In this document: in pieces, positions 24,246 to 34,708 of the stretch
How the letters are laid out: the number at the start of each line of letters is the position of its first letter
Numbering within the stretch: position 1 is the first letter of the stretch
NCBI GenBank assembly: GCA_036426205.1
Contig: CM071570.1
Span: 7,829,747 to 7,893,746 of the forward strand
Direction of reading: 5' to 3'
Length of the DNA stretch: 64,000 bases
Source: Ascaphus truei
Taxonomy: Eukaryota > Chordata > Amphibia > Anura > Ascaphidae
Made by a program: the position numbers and the translations under genes
The notes under the pieces: generated by a model
The model's input: only the letters and a program-made list of their open reading frames with translations
What the model was told of the DNA's origin: nothing
Databases searched by the model: none

Positions 24246-24930
24246 TGTAGCGCACTTTCCCCCACCCTATGGAGGATATGGTGACTACGGTGTGAGTGGT
24301 GCGTTACCTGTGGCTCACAGAAGACCTGAACCTCTGCCGCTGGGAGCCTGGGGGGTGCCTGATTCATTGAATGACAGCGCCTCCACCTGCAAAGTATCCC
24401 AACGGGGTGGGATAATCCTCTTACAGGAACAATACTAATGATGCACGCACACAAATATATGCTAACAACCTTTACTACACACAATAATATTGGTAACCTG
24501 TACAACACAGTAACATAGTCCCCAACCTGAAACCAACAGTGAGTGTCTCAAGAGTACATTGGGTGCCAGGCACCAATTCCCTGATGTCCCTTTCCTAATG
24601 TCAAGTCCCGCCCGAAGTGTTGGCGATAGCACTATCTAGTGGAGTGTTAGTGCTCTTGGTTAGGTACCTGCCCGGGTCTCCAGTACCCGGGGATTGCAAA
24701 ATAACAAGGAGGATCCGTCTGATCCAACGTTGTCATCTGCGATGGCGTCCGCCTCCACGTGGGGGTGAATTCCGGCGTGGATAATAGCACCCTACCATCT
24801 TTACTGCGTAGCTGGTCTGGTTTTAGACCAGAGGCCGCAGTCACCGCGTGGTGTCTCACCGGTGCTGGATCTGACTATATGCCGCCACTGGGGAAAGGTT
24901 CCTAACTATGGGCTTTCCCTAAAGCAAATA
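24246..24930 (-). mobile_element. solo-LTR-like element, family L copy 2
   Basis: The left end TGTAGCGCACTTTCCCCCAC is the inverse of the right end of 3984-4674, and the GACAGCGCC block recurs inside, so this is the same family inverted. The right boundary near 24930 is uncertain and no target duplication was found. The short frames inside (24215-24508, 24647-24859 minus) have no recognisable domain. Confidence 0.4.
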
Positions 24931-25861
24931 CTTGTGAGAGAAAGGGACCCCAATGGAGAGCACTCAAGCAGATGCACAGAGTACACTAGACAAAGGATAT
25001 GTGTGTATGTTGATAAGTGATATGTACACAATAAAAAACATTTATTAGAGTCTTAACTCAGAATAAAATAAAGTTGGACGCTAGGTGCCCAAATAAATGA
25101 GACTCAATGAAGTCAAAAAAGCGCAGCGAAAGTAAAAATTACCAGTTCTCAAGTGTATAGTGCGGACTACTGCCCTTGATGATATATGCAAGGTAGAGTC
25201 AGATGTAATCAGTGCCTCCTAGAGACTGTGTCCGTGAGTATTTGGTCACAGGTATAGTCACTTGTGCCTATCAGTATGAGTGGTGTATATATATGTATAT
25301 ATCACATCACCACGTATATATAGGTAGGTGAAACCAGTGAGTAGTTAGCTGTAGTGAAATCCCAGGGGACAGACTAAAGTCACCAGTCATAGGGTAGTCT
25401 GTATCAGCAGGTCGCTGCTTTGATCCCTGGGGGAGGGGGGGGGCAGCATTTCAGACCACCATAGGGATTAATCAGTCAATCACTCACATACACTCACTTG
25501 AATTGTACCTAGATGCAGATATCTAGATGGATGTATCTGCTGTACACAAGTGACCAAAGGTCCAGGTAGGTAGAAAAAATATATTGCAGTACACAAGTAG
25601 TGTCTACATACACTTAGAAACAATAAAAACACAGGAGAAGCTGGTAGCATAAAAAGGCAAGCACCGTGCTTCTATTCAGTGGCTGTGTACACACTAGCTA
25701 ATGCTTAGTGATCACACTAATACACACACGGTTGCTGCTCGATGTAAGTCAGTCTCAAGCTCAATGCTGAAACAAACTCTCTGTTTAGGGAGTTTGTGTG
25801 GGTGCCGGGAGCGCTCCGATCACGAGCGTAAGTCCCGCCCCTCTGACGTAATGACGTCACT

Positions 25862-25910
25862 TGCCAACGTACGTTTCGCTATGGCACAAGCTTTCTCAAG
25901 GCTGGGAGGG
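25862..25910 (-). ncRNA. hammerhead-ribozyme-like motif 4, in the Penelope 3' region
   Basis: On the element's sense strand: CTTGAGAA, extra A, GCT...AGC helix, then GAAAC, ACGTACGT (self-complementary), T, GGC; the outer CC/GG and G/C bases give about three helix I pairs. Published work describes hammerhead motifs in the pLTRs of Penelope-like elements, and this is where one would sit: downstream of the endonuclease frame, same strand. The UGA.GA core is altered (GAGAA in place of GAUGA). Confidence 0.4.
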
Positions 25911-26194
25911 GCTTTGGTTGTTGCCCCCACCTTTTGTAGACGAGCGTGAGCTCTGATAGGTTACTCAATTCCCTATTCATGTAACTAGTTGAGTACTTAG
26001 CGTCCGTGGGATAGGAGATAGAATCCTGATCTTACGTAAAGAACCTAGTGCTGCCCCCTGTGTCCATTAGCGTATTATCAATAGAAGCATAAGTTGCATA
26101 TGTATCCATGGACTGTATAGAGAGCGCACAGGGGTTTATGTGTATGCTGACACCATAATAAAAATGATGATGAGGATGTAGGAGATTACAGCAG

Positions 26195-26275
26195 AGGGAT
26201 GGTAGTGATAGTGAATGGTCACTATGATTATATATAGTGATAGTGAATAGTCACTATGACTATATATGGTGCTCC
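26195..26275. repeat. 37-bp tandem duplication
   Basis: TAGTGATAGTGAATGGTCAC, then TATGATTATATA, is followed directly by a second copy with two substitutions (GAATAGTCAC, TATGACTATATA). It lies in the 3' non-coding part of the Penelope-like element. Confidence 0.6.
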
Positions 26276-26316
26276 AAGTGCACAGCATGTTTGCACAGCT
26301 AGGCTACACGTATGGA

Positions 26317-27186
26317 CTATATGAATGGGCTATATACAAAACCCTCATTTAGACCCCTTGGGCTTAGGGTTTTTAAGGTGTATATCCACCGGGACTCTAT
26401 TTTCAGTAACTCTTGGTCCCAATTCCCTTTCCGAATGCCCATGGACAGTTGGTCTATGCCCTTGAAGGTGAGTACCTTGTGGTCACCCTGGTGGTGCTCA
26501 TTAACGTGCCTTGCCACCGGAGTGTCCACTCCATTCCTGATGTTACCCAGGTGTTCGAGGACCCTAACCCTGAATGGGCGCCTGGTCTTTCCTATATATT
26601 TCAGCGAGCAAACGCACTCTGCCATATAGATCACCCCTGGGGTTTTGCAATTAATAAACTTTCGTATATTAAATTGACGTGTGTTATCCCAGTTCATGAA
26701 GGTTTTTGCGTTTACTATAACCGAGCATGCTTTACAGTTTTTACAGTTAAAGCTGCCTGCTGGTCTTATAGGGAGCCATGTTTTATTGACTGGGCTCTCA
26801 AAGTGGCTATTGACCAGCCTATCTCTTAAGTTTTTAGACCAACGGCTGGTCATTTCTGGGTATGGTTTAAGCACTTCTTTGAGGTCCTCGTCTGCCCTGA
26901 GAATGTGCCAGTGCTTATGGAGTACACTCCTGGCCTTTGTCCATTGTTCGTTATATGTGCCTATAAATCTGATAGTCTTGGCAGATGTTGTCTCTATTCT
27001 GTCTTTCAACAGGTCCACCCTTGGTGTATTTTTGGCTCTCTTGTATGCCTTATGTATCATGTTCTTGGAGTACCCTCGTTCTAGGAATCTCTCCCTCATC
27101 AATGAGGCTTGTTTCTCGAATTCTGTGTTGTCAGTACAGTTCCTTTTGATTCGTAGGAACTGTCCTACCGGGTCTCTAGGGGGCAC
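26317..27186 (-). pseudogene. Penelope-like RT C-terminal linker plus GIY-YIG endonuclease fragment
   Basis: This is the C-terminal part of a Penelope-like retroelement protein, whose endonuclease nicks DNA for target-primed insertion. The 289-codon frame is uninterrupted. Residues 10-50 (FLRIKRNC, RERFLERGYS) fit the linker after the RT. A cysteine cluster C148-x2-C151-x2-C154 precedes the GIY-YIG fold: GVIY at 184-187, KYIGKT at 196-201, R206 and R208, E211-H212, the probable metal-binding E264, and GLN at 278-280. The frame opens on a GTG in the terminal arm with an in-frame TAA two codons upstream, so there is no real start, and the RT palm is absent. It looks like a recent truncated copy, since the rest has no stop or frameshift. 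Neptune or Poseidon type is likely but not resolved. Confidence 0.85.
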
Positions 27187-27289
27187 TGATTACATCTGAC
27201 TCTACCCTGCATATCATCAAGGGCAGTAGTCCGCACTATACACTTGAGAACTGGTAATTTTTACTTTCGCTGTGCTTTTTTTTTATCTA

Positions 27290-28278
27290 AGGGCCATTAC
27301 TAGGATTAACTCTCTAACTCCCTGTTAACACCTTAGATTAGTTAGGATCCCACAGGTGTATAATACACATGAAACAAAGACTCATGATGAACCACCGCCA
27401 CCGTCTCTTTAACATTTTTGCTACTAAAGGGACCTGCCACACATTCCTTCCAATGCTTCGCAACCCCCACCCCTGGAAGTAATAGGGTTAAGAAAAGAAA
27501 AACCTATTGTGTGTTTTCACTCCCACAACTCCTATCTGTACCACAGCTTCAGAAACATTGAGTTATGTTACACCCCTAATGCATTTAGGAGTCAGCTTTG
27601 CCTCTCTGATATTACTGAAGTTGTAGAGTAACATTGTTTGTTACCTTAAGATTAAAGTATTTGTTGTTGTACAGTATTTAAAAACTTTTGAAGTATGAGC
27701 ACGTTCTACACCGACAAATGTTTTCATCTGAAGTGCAGACAGATACTTTGCTAATCTTAGCCCATGTATTAAAGCAGAAATCCCCTCCCAGAAACCTACA
27801 TGAGTTTAACTATATATTTGTAGTATTTTGAGTCCTAAACATTTGTTGATATTAAAAAAAAAAAAATGTGTTTAATATTCTAAACACTTGAATAGAGAAT
27901 CATATATGAAAAATAAAAACAGCATTGCATAGGACAAGAGAAGATCTCTTAAAGTAAGTAAAACAATAAAATTCCACAAACTGCCAAATCAGCGAAGATT
28001 GCTGCTGTAAATTGAGCGTAACAAAGCCTTTGTTGTCTGCCTAGAGGAAAGTACAATTTTGTATCAAATAAAACTTGAATTATGAATTTTTCATACTTTT
28101 TTATTTTAACAGCTAAAAAAATTGGAGAAATGGGAACAAAATTATACAATTTTTAGAAAGTATTAGAAGTTGGAGGTGTTTGGTTATGGCATAAAATACT
28201 GTATCACAGTATTTATTTTTTTCAGTAAAGTCAACAAGCTAATGTCACAGCTATATTGGTGCAATGAAATGTATGGAT
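27290..28278. other. unannotated
   Basis: AT-rich sequence with no recognised gene, repeat or RNA. The frame 27949-28149 (minus) has no domain. Confidence 0.4.
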
Positions 28279-28503
28279 TAGGGGTAGCAAACTCCTGTCC
28301 TCAATGGCTACCAACAGGTCAGGGTTTTAGGATATCCCTGCTTCAGCATTGGTGCCTCAATCAGTCCCTGTCTCAGCACAGGTGACTCAATCAGTGTCTT
28401 AGTCTTCTACTGAGCTACTGATTGAGCCACCTTTGCTAAAGCAGGGATATCCTGTTAACCTGACTTGCTGGTGGCTCTTGAGGACAGGAGTTGGTCACCC
28501 CTG
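28279..28503. mobile_element. palindromic MITE (AGGGGT ends)
   Basis: AGGGGTAGCAAACTCCTGTCC at the left is the inverse of GGACAGGAGTTGGTCACCCCT at the right. Inside, GGATATCCCTGCTTCAGCA pairs with GCTAAAGCAGGGATATCCT, and CACAGGTGACTCAATCAG with CTGATTGAGCCACCTT. About 225 bp of nearly full-length hairpin with no coding capacity. Ends resemble hAT-type MITEs, but I could not confirm an 8-bp duplication. Confidence 0.6.
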
Positions 28504-28783
28504 ATATACTGTAAATGGAACACCATATGCTCTGTCGCGCGCCTGCACTATGGACTTGGCCTTAAGTGCTGTTTTCAGCAGTAACAAGCCCTTGTGTGTT
28601 AGATCGGACTTTAGAGCTAATTATATAAAAAAGAGGTGTTTCCTCTAACAACACCTCCACACAGTGGGAATGGATCTAACAATGCATTACAGGTCATACC
28701 TAAAGGTGGTGTTAGGTCTCTCCAGAGCCTGAAATATGGGTGGAAAGGGAGAGTCCTATTTTATTAGTCCTTAACTCTCTCTC

Positions 28784-29547
28784 TATGTATGTATGTATGT
28801 ATGTATGTCTTTATTTATATAGCGCCATTAATGTACATAGCGCTTCACAGTAGTAATATACGTGACAAACATATAAATAACAAATAATATAAGTAACACA
28901 TAAAGGGGAGAAGTGCTTCAGGCATAAAAGTAATATTTAGAAAAAGGAGTGCCTGCTCCGAATAACTTACAATCTAACTTGTTGGTAGGAAGACTGTACA
29001 GAGAGTAGGAGGGCGTTCTGGTAAGTGCGTCTGCAAGGGGCCAAGGTTAATGTATGAGGTGTTAATTATCAGCCATGGAGCTACTCACATGCTTCCTTAA
29101 GCAGGTGTGTTTTAAGGTGGGTCTTAAATGTGGATAGAGAGGGTGCTAGTTGGATTTTGACGGGGAGGGCATTCTAGAGGTGTGGGGTAGTCAGTGAGAA
29201 AGGTTTAAGGTGGGAGAGGGCTTAAGATACAAAGGGGGTAGAGAGAAGATATCCTTGAGCAGAAAGCAAGAGTCGGGATGGTGCATAGTGAGAAATTAGG
29301 GCTGAGATGTAAGGATGAGCAGAAGAGTATAAAGCTTTAAAAGTGATGAGGAGAATTGAGCGTGTGATATGGGATTTGAAAAGAAGCCAGGAGAGGGATT
29401 TCAGCAGGAGAGACGCTGAGACAGATTTAGGAAAGAGTAGAGTGATTCTGGCAGCAGCGTTTAGGAGAGATTGTAGGGAAGACAGGTGAGAGGCAAGAAG
29501 GCCGGACAGAAGGAGGTTACAGTAGTCGAGACAGGAGAGAATGATGG
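28784..29547 (-). mobile_element. LINE (L2/CR1/Rex-type), 3' half, split from 34709-35545
   Basis: On the minus strand a degraded frame reads ILSCLDYCNLLLSGLLASHL, then SLQSLLNAAARITLLF, KSLSWLLFKSHITRSILLIT and FKALYSSAHPYISALISHY. This is the C-terminal region of a Jockey-superfamily ORF2 (family phrase: SRLDYCNSLL...LQRVQNAAAR). The 3' end reads GGCGCTATATAAATAAAGAC and then (ATAC)n at 28784-28808, a LINE tail. The preceding part, with the YADD box, lies at 34709-35545; an LTR-type element has inserted between them. Confidence 0.75.
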
Positions 29548-30058
29548 TGTAAGGTTAAAAATTGTATCTGTCAAGTTTTGTTCCCTTTTGGACCTGAAAC
29601 GGTTAAGGCGATGTATGTCAGCTTCATTCTACTCAGAGACTTAAATAGTTACATATTTTAGCCTCCGTTAAGTTTTAGATCAGCTGGCTCAACATGTCAT
29701 CTGCCCAAGAAGCACGACCAACCAAAGCCTTATGTGACAGCACTAAATAGCTGTTACTCAGCAGTAAATGTTTTAAGGTTTACAGAAAAGGCAATATGTA
29801 AAGGTTACATGTAAATTTAGATGTATATTCATATTTGTAACAGATGACAACGGTATTTCTGCCCTTGCCTCTTGTATAAAAACTGCTATCTTTGTATTAA
29901 ATGTCAGTTGTGAGAACTCAGCATGCATCCCGTGTTACTGTTGTTCTATCACTCCAAGCTCGTCACTCTCATATCTGAGACCATAATAAGAATATAACAG
30001 ATGCCGTGAAAGAAGTCACCTGCTCTAAGGTCTGGTCAGGTAAGGTCTGGACCTAACA
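29548..30058 (+). promoter_or_regulatory. 5' LTR
   Basis: It begins TGTAAGGTTA and ends GGACCTAACA, so the short terminal inverted repeat is TGTNAGGT. A TATAAA box lies at 29875-29880 and ATTAAA at 29896-29901. A primer-binding site starts two bases after the end. These together define an LTR of about 511 bp. Confidence 0.6.
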
Positions 30059-30060
30059 AA

Positions 30061-30083
30061 TGGTGTCAGAAAAAAGTGGGATT
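30061..30083 (+). promoter_or_regulatory. primer-binding site, tRNA-Leu type with A-run expansion
   Basis: TGGTGTCAGA, then a run of A, then GTGGGATT. This corresponds to the complement of the 3' end of a vertebrate tRNA-Leu (TGGTGTCAGAAGTGGGATT), except that the AA pair has grown to six A. Its position right after the LTR end supports priming of minus-strand synthesis in the ancestral element. Confidence 0.6.
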
Positions 30084-30172
30084 TGCACAGAAAAAAGGTG
30101 AGAAAAACGTATTTTATTGTTTCTCGCCGTTTCTCTGCGAAATCTAAAGAACCTAAATTTTATAGGGCAGAA

Positions 30173-30330
30173 GAATCGAGGGTTAAAGTCCCTGATTTAT
30201 ATAACAAAGGGTTAAAGTCTCTATTGTTTAATTGAGGGTTAAAGTCCCTGATTTATATAACAAAGGGTTGAAGTCCCTATTTTTTAATTGAGAATCGAGG
30301 CTTTAAGTCCCTGATCTATATAACAAAGAG
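30173..30330. repeat. ~60-bp tandem repeat in the LTR-element leader
   Basis: Two and a half imperfect copies, each built from GGGTTAAAGTCCCTGATTTA, then TATAACAAAGGGTT and a second GTCTCTATT half. The half-units share GGGTTAAAGTCYCT, so the unit is itself a duplication. It lies where the packaging and leader region would be. Confidence 0.7.
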
Positions 30331-30339
30331 TTGTTTAAG

Positions 30340-32530
30340 TAAAACGGACGGTATATGGTGTCTCAAATATGATGGTAATTTAGAATAAGCTAATAATTGT
30401 TTAGGTTAAGATGATATTAAGAATAATAAGACTAACCTTATTGTATGTTGTTAAGATAAAATTCCTTTATAAGGTGTTTATGGGATTATAAGTATATGAA
30501 GAAATGTACTGTAGTATGAGTTAAAATTACCCTTATGGATGGAAAATGTTGCTAACTGAATTTTTTTACCATTTAAAAAAATGTATTTCTATCTCCTGCC
30601 CATATGATATCGGGACAATTACCTCCATATGTTGTCCCCATTTACCCCAGATTCTCCATTCCCAAACCCCCTGAGCCCCTTAACCCTTTCTGGTCACAGG
30701 CACTGAAGCAATCTTCAACTAAGAAGTTGTGTTGAACAAACGGAGAATGTTGGGGAAATAAGATAATTCCAAATTATATTAATAAGGAAAATAAAGGGTT
30801 TGTATCCAAATATGTCAAAATCAGCTGTTTCTCTCTCTCACTTGCCTGCATGTACTGTATAAGCAGCTGCAAGTAGCCCCCACCTTTTTTTCCTCCAGAT
30901 ATTTTTACACAGGCATAGGGATGTTGTACAAAATCGTGAATGGTAGCAGGGCTCTTAGGAAAAACGAAACATGCAAACCCAAATTATTTGTGCAACATTA
31001 ACCGAGTATGAGTATATATTAAGTTGAAATTAATAATATTTTCCCGTCTGAATTGAAAAGTGGAAAACAAGAGTATAACAGGTATAGGTTTCTTTTTCCC
31101 TCAGAATGTTTTACTTTTAAGTATGGATATGGTAAAAAAAAGTTGATTGATTGAGTAATCCCTGTGTGTGCTTGTAAGAATCTGAGTGAATTCTATCCAT
31201 ATGAAAGTGTTATTTGCATTGAATAATAAGAATACCGGTTTATTGTATGTATACAAAATTACTATTCAGGGACTTGCAAATGCTTCTAGATAAGAATATA
31301 ATTAATTGCTCATGTTGAAATCTAATTTTTAAAAGGTGTACATCCCACTATAATATAAACTAATTAACACTGGGCAGGGGAAAGTTTTTGGGTATCTGTG
31401 GAGAAAAAGAATAAAGAAAGGATTAATTAGTTTTGTAAACAGTCCAGTCACTGGAATAATAAGGATGTATATCGTACTTGCCAGGCGATTTATTTCCTTA
31501 AACAGAATTACAATTCTTTTCCTCTAAATCTCCACAGATAAAATCAGGTGAATATGTTATATAGAAATAACAGGTGATATATATTCTAGACACAAAGCTA
31601 ACTAGAAGCTCAGCATTTTAAAATTAGTTTAAAAAAGTTAATTATGATATGGAAAAAAAAGGATATCTTTATTAATTTAGTCTGTAGGATAAAAAACTGT
31701 TTTGTTTTCCTATTTATTAGAATAGGTGAGAAAATATGTGTCTGTTATTTTTGTTAAAACTGGTTGAAAATGTGAAAGAAGCATAAAATTCTGTTTGTTT
31801 TGTTTCTGCACTCTGTGCTCTTTTTGTGTATAACTAGTAACTAAACTGTCTAATGTACATGTTAAGCCTATAATTTTCTGTTTAACAAAGATCCAGTTTT
31901 AATTTTTGAATACCAGTAACATTATTGGGCTGTGTGAGGAGCTGCATATTTCAAGCTGTCCCAAATTGTATTGCAGTAACCAGTAATTAACCATTTTTTT
32001 CTGTTACAAGGTTTTGGCAGGAAGCCCAGAAAGTTATTTGAGCTTGCTATATGGCTTGAAATGGAAACAGTTGTAAATTGATTAATATAGAGGTCAAATG
32101 AACAGAGGACAGTAACCTAGAATGAGCACTCTAAACACCTGGTGGGTGGGTAATAAAGTGGTCAAAACTTAAATCTTTAATATCCGTGTAAAATAATGGG
32201 GATTAAAACAAATATTAAATGCTCAGATCCTATAGTATGAACACAATGTAATGTTCTGGATCACTGATGAACTGCATAGAATCACTAAACTAGTGTCTTG
32301 CAGTGGGAACAAGTGGATAAAGTAACCACTAGTCCAATGTAATCAGCACAAAAAAACTGTAGTGCTGAGGTACGTATAAGTGTGCAGACCCTGAAATAGC
32401 AGTAAAGCAACGGACAAGGAAAACGGACCCTAGCCAGGTCTGCCAGTATACTAGAGGGTTCTATATGGAATTATTTTTCTGCAAAGTTGATCAAATATTT
32501 TATCATTTTTAACCATCTTTTTCTCTCAAA
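30340..32530. other. non-coding interior of LTR element
   Basis: AT-rich, with only very short open frames. I see no reverse transcriptase, protease or capsid motif in any frame. Confidence 0.45.
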
Positions 32531-32532
32531 TG

Positions 32533-33475
32533 TGTCCCACCTTTACTTTTTCCCTTTTATACCCCCATATGGGTATAAGCTAGGAACTGTGTATGTAGGG
32601 TTAACTGTGAAAGCCCAGTGGGCTAGTTAATGCATTCTCTGTGTATTCCCTTTGCCTGATGGGTCTGCAGCTGCCTGTGCGAGCTTATAAATGGATTGTC
32701 TTGTATGGGTGGCCCCTTATGAGAAATAGCTGCAGAGCAGAGTCTCCTGGCACATGAGGGTAAAAAGGGGGGGGGGATATTTTGGCCTGTCTTGCCTGCC
32801 AGCAAGGTATTCTTAGCTGGTGCCTTAGAGAAGAGAAGGTTTTAGAACCCCACATGATAGGTGCAAATGGTGGAGTGCAAGCTCTTGTGTCTACATGTTG
32901 GTTTTATGCGTTTTAAACCTGCAATGCATTGTGTTTGTTCTGTGATTTAAACCCAGGTTGGTGAATTAGCATGTGAATTAGCATGTGAATTAGCATGTGA
33001 ATTAGCATGTGAATAAGCATTCCAATGCCCCAGCTCAGATATGGATGGCCTGAAAGTGAACTGACCCTGTTATTTCCTATGTCATATTCCCTTAGCGGAA
33101 CTGTGAAATTTCTTGTGTGTCAGTTTTAGGGGGATATTTGGGTGGAAATATAATTATTTTGGTTGCAGGAGTTGGGGGGCCAAAGTTCTGGGAGTCATTT
33201 AATTTTCCCCAGCAAGCAGGCATGATTTGACAGTGCGCAGGGTGAATTACACCAGGGCTTCCCTGTGTCCCCCAGACTTCTGGATTTCGAGCCCAAAACT
33301 CCCCAAGTTATTTCCCTAATAAGTATAAGGTCCCCCAAAGTATATTCTCTGTTTCTTGTGTTTGTGTGTTTTCGAGGTCTTATCCGAATAAACCTCTGTT
33401 TGTTTGTTTTTGCCTGTTTTGCCTTGTGACTGATACCTTAAATATAAAGGTGTATTTGGCCTGGCCTAATGTGAC
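32533..33475 (+). mobile_element. second, nested LTR-like sequence
   Basis: The segment has a TGTCCCACC start, an AATAAA at about 33387-33392 followed by a T/G-rich downstream stretch (CTGTTTGTTTGTTTTTGCC), and a GTGACA end near 33475. That is the usual R-U5 arrangement. A 12-bp enhancer-like tandem lies inside. Flanking bases do not match clearly, so boundaries and the solo-LTR call are tentative. Confidence 0.35.
32961..33020. repeat. five tandem copies of GTGAATTAGCAT
   Basis: Five 12-bp units run without a break; the last differs by one base (GTGAATAAGCAT). ATTAGCAT resembles an octamer (POU-factor) site, and tandem short repeats are common LTR enhancers; both points are inference. Confidence 0.85.
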
Positions 33476-34186
33476 AATCAGAAATAATTTTTTCTCATGG
33501 GAAGACCAATGGTCACCCTAGGTACCTTGTAGATTTAATGTTGTATGATTATGCTCTAAACAGATTATTTTAATCAGCATCTATTGTGTGAAACTAATGC
33601 AATTGTTTGAGTGTCTCATGTCCAGGTGCAGTCCTTCCAATTAGATGAAGATAAAGGTGACGCAAAAGCGCTTTTCATCTAAAGTGGAGAGCCCTATTCC
33701 AGATTCTACCCAGTCAGCGTATTTTTCCTGGATCCATGTTACACAAGTGCACCCACAGTCGCTTCAAATTAAACCTCAACACAGGAGGGAAGGCGTAAAG
33801 ACACAGCCATTCTCAGTTGGTGTTTTGGTTCATAAGAAAACCCGGCACTAACCAAAAAAAGTAGAAAAGTTCATAGGAAGAACATTCGGACCTCAACATA
33901 TGAACTTTGAACTTTTTAATAACATTTCTTTTTACAGGTTTTATTATTTTAATTACAATGTTTATTCTATTAGGTTTATATAAGTGGTGTCCACATGAAG
34001 ACGATAGGGTAGTAACAAGAATATTTTGTTATATAATGGAATCCTGGTAAACAAAGCCCACATCTTATGTGCAATATATCCCAATGTACTATCCATACCC
34101 AATAAGTTGCACCCCAGGAACACGAGAGTTATATTTAACCCCTTGGAAAAAGACAAGATGCTATAAGATATTTGTAGAACTATATA

Positions 34187-34518
34187 CAGGCATACCCCGG
34201 TTTAAGTACACTCACTTTAAGTACACTCGCGAGTAAGTACATCTCGCTCAATAGGCAAACAGCAGCTCGCGCATGCGCCAGTCATCACATCCTGAACAGC
34301 AATACCGGCTCCCTACCTGTAACGAAGCTGTGCGCAAGCGGAGAGACTATAGAGCCTGTTACACATGCATTATTTACATCAGTTATGCACGTATATAACG
34401 ATTGCAGTACAGTACATGCTTCGATAAGTGGGAAAAAGGTAGTGCTTCACTTTAAGTACATTTTCGCTTTACATACATGCTCCGGTCCCATTGTGTATGT
34501 TAATGTGGGGTATGCCTG
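34187..34518. mobile_element. Tigger-like MITE (CAGGCATACCCC ends, TA duplication)
   Basis: The left CAGGCATACCCCGGTTTAAG and the right GTGGGGTATGCCTG are inverted, with TA at 34185-34186 and 34519-34520. The interior repeats CTTTAAGTACA several times. CAGGCATACC termini on TA are typical of Tigger (pogo) elements. 332 bp, no transposase. Confidence 0.65.
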
Positions 34519-34708
34519 TATATAAGAAATTGGTTATGAAGGGAGTAGAAATATGAGTTTACCCTAGGGAAATTATTGACTCTGTGATAGAAGGATAGAT
34601 AAAGTATTATCCTGCAACTAGACCAGATTATGTTATTTGGGAAAAGTGGTTCCAGCGTTTGAAGGTAGAGATGAGGGTTGGGATTAGATTATTAGACTGG
34701 ACCTAACA

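Larger units (their letters stand above)
25115..27284 (-). mobile_element. Penelope-like element with inverted terminal arms (pLTR-like)
   Basis: A coding fragment with a GIY-YIG endonuclease (26317-27186) lies between two inverted arms. Arm 25115-25226 and the reverse complement of 27172-27284 share long stretches (CAGCGAAAGTAAAAATTACC, AGTTCTCAAGTGTATAGTGC, GGACTACTGCCCTTGATGAT) with only about four differences and a 2-base indel. Penelope-like elements are known for such terminal repeats (pLTRs), often inverted. The RT domain is missing, so the element is 5'-truncated, with the left-over linker joined straight onto an arm. The 3' part holds a CpG-rich block and a hammerhead-like motif at 25862-25910. 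Confidence 0.7.
29548..34708 (+). mobile_element. LTR-type element inserted in a LINE, no coding capacity
   Basis: The insert starts TGTAAGGTTA and ends CTGGACCTAACA, flanked by GATGG (29543-29547) and GAGGG (34709-34713), a probable 5-bp duplication with one change. The left part is LTR-like (29548-30058) and is followed by a tRNA-Leu-type primer site. No gag, protease or pol frame survives in the 5 kb, and a full right LTR is not visible; only the last 12 bases CTGGACCTAACA repeat the end of the left LTR. Other insertions sit inside (LTR-like 32533-33475, MITE 34187-34518). I annotate and describe it only. Confidence 0.5.

Noticed and set aside
28700..30058. TGTTAGGTCTCTCC at 28709 as the LTR start
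   Set aside because: It would place a complete LINE 3' end inside the LTR; the junction at 29548 within the LINE frame fits better.
32956..33020. Possible CRISPR-like array from evenly spaced repeats
   Set aside because: Units are 12 bp with no spacers; the host is a vertebrate-type genome.
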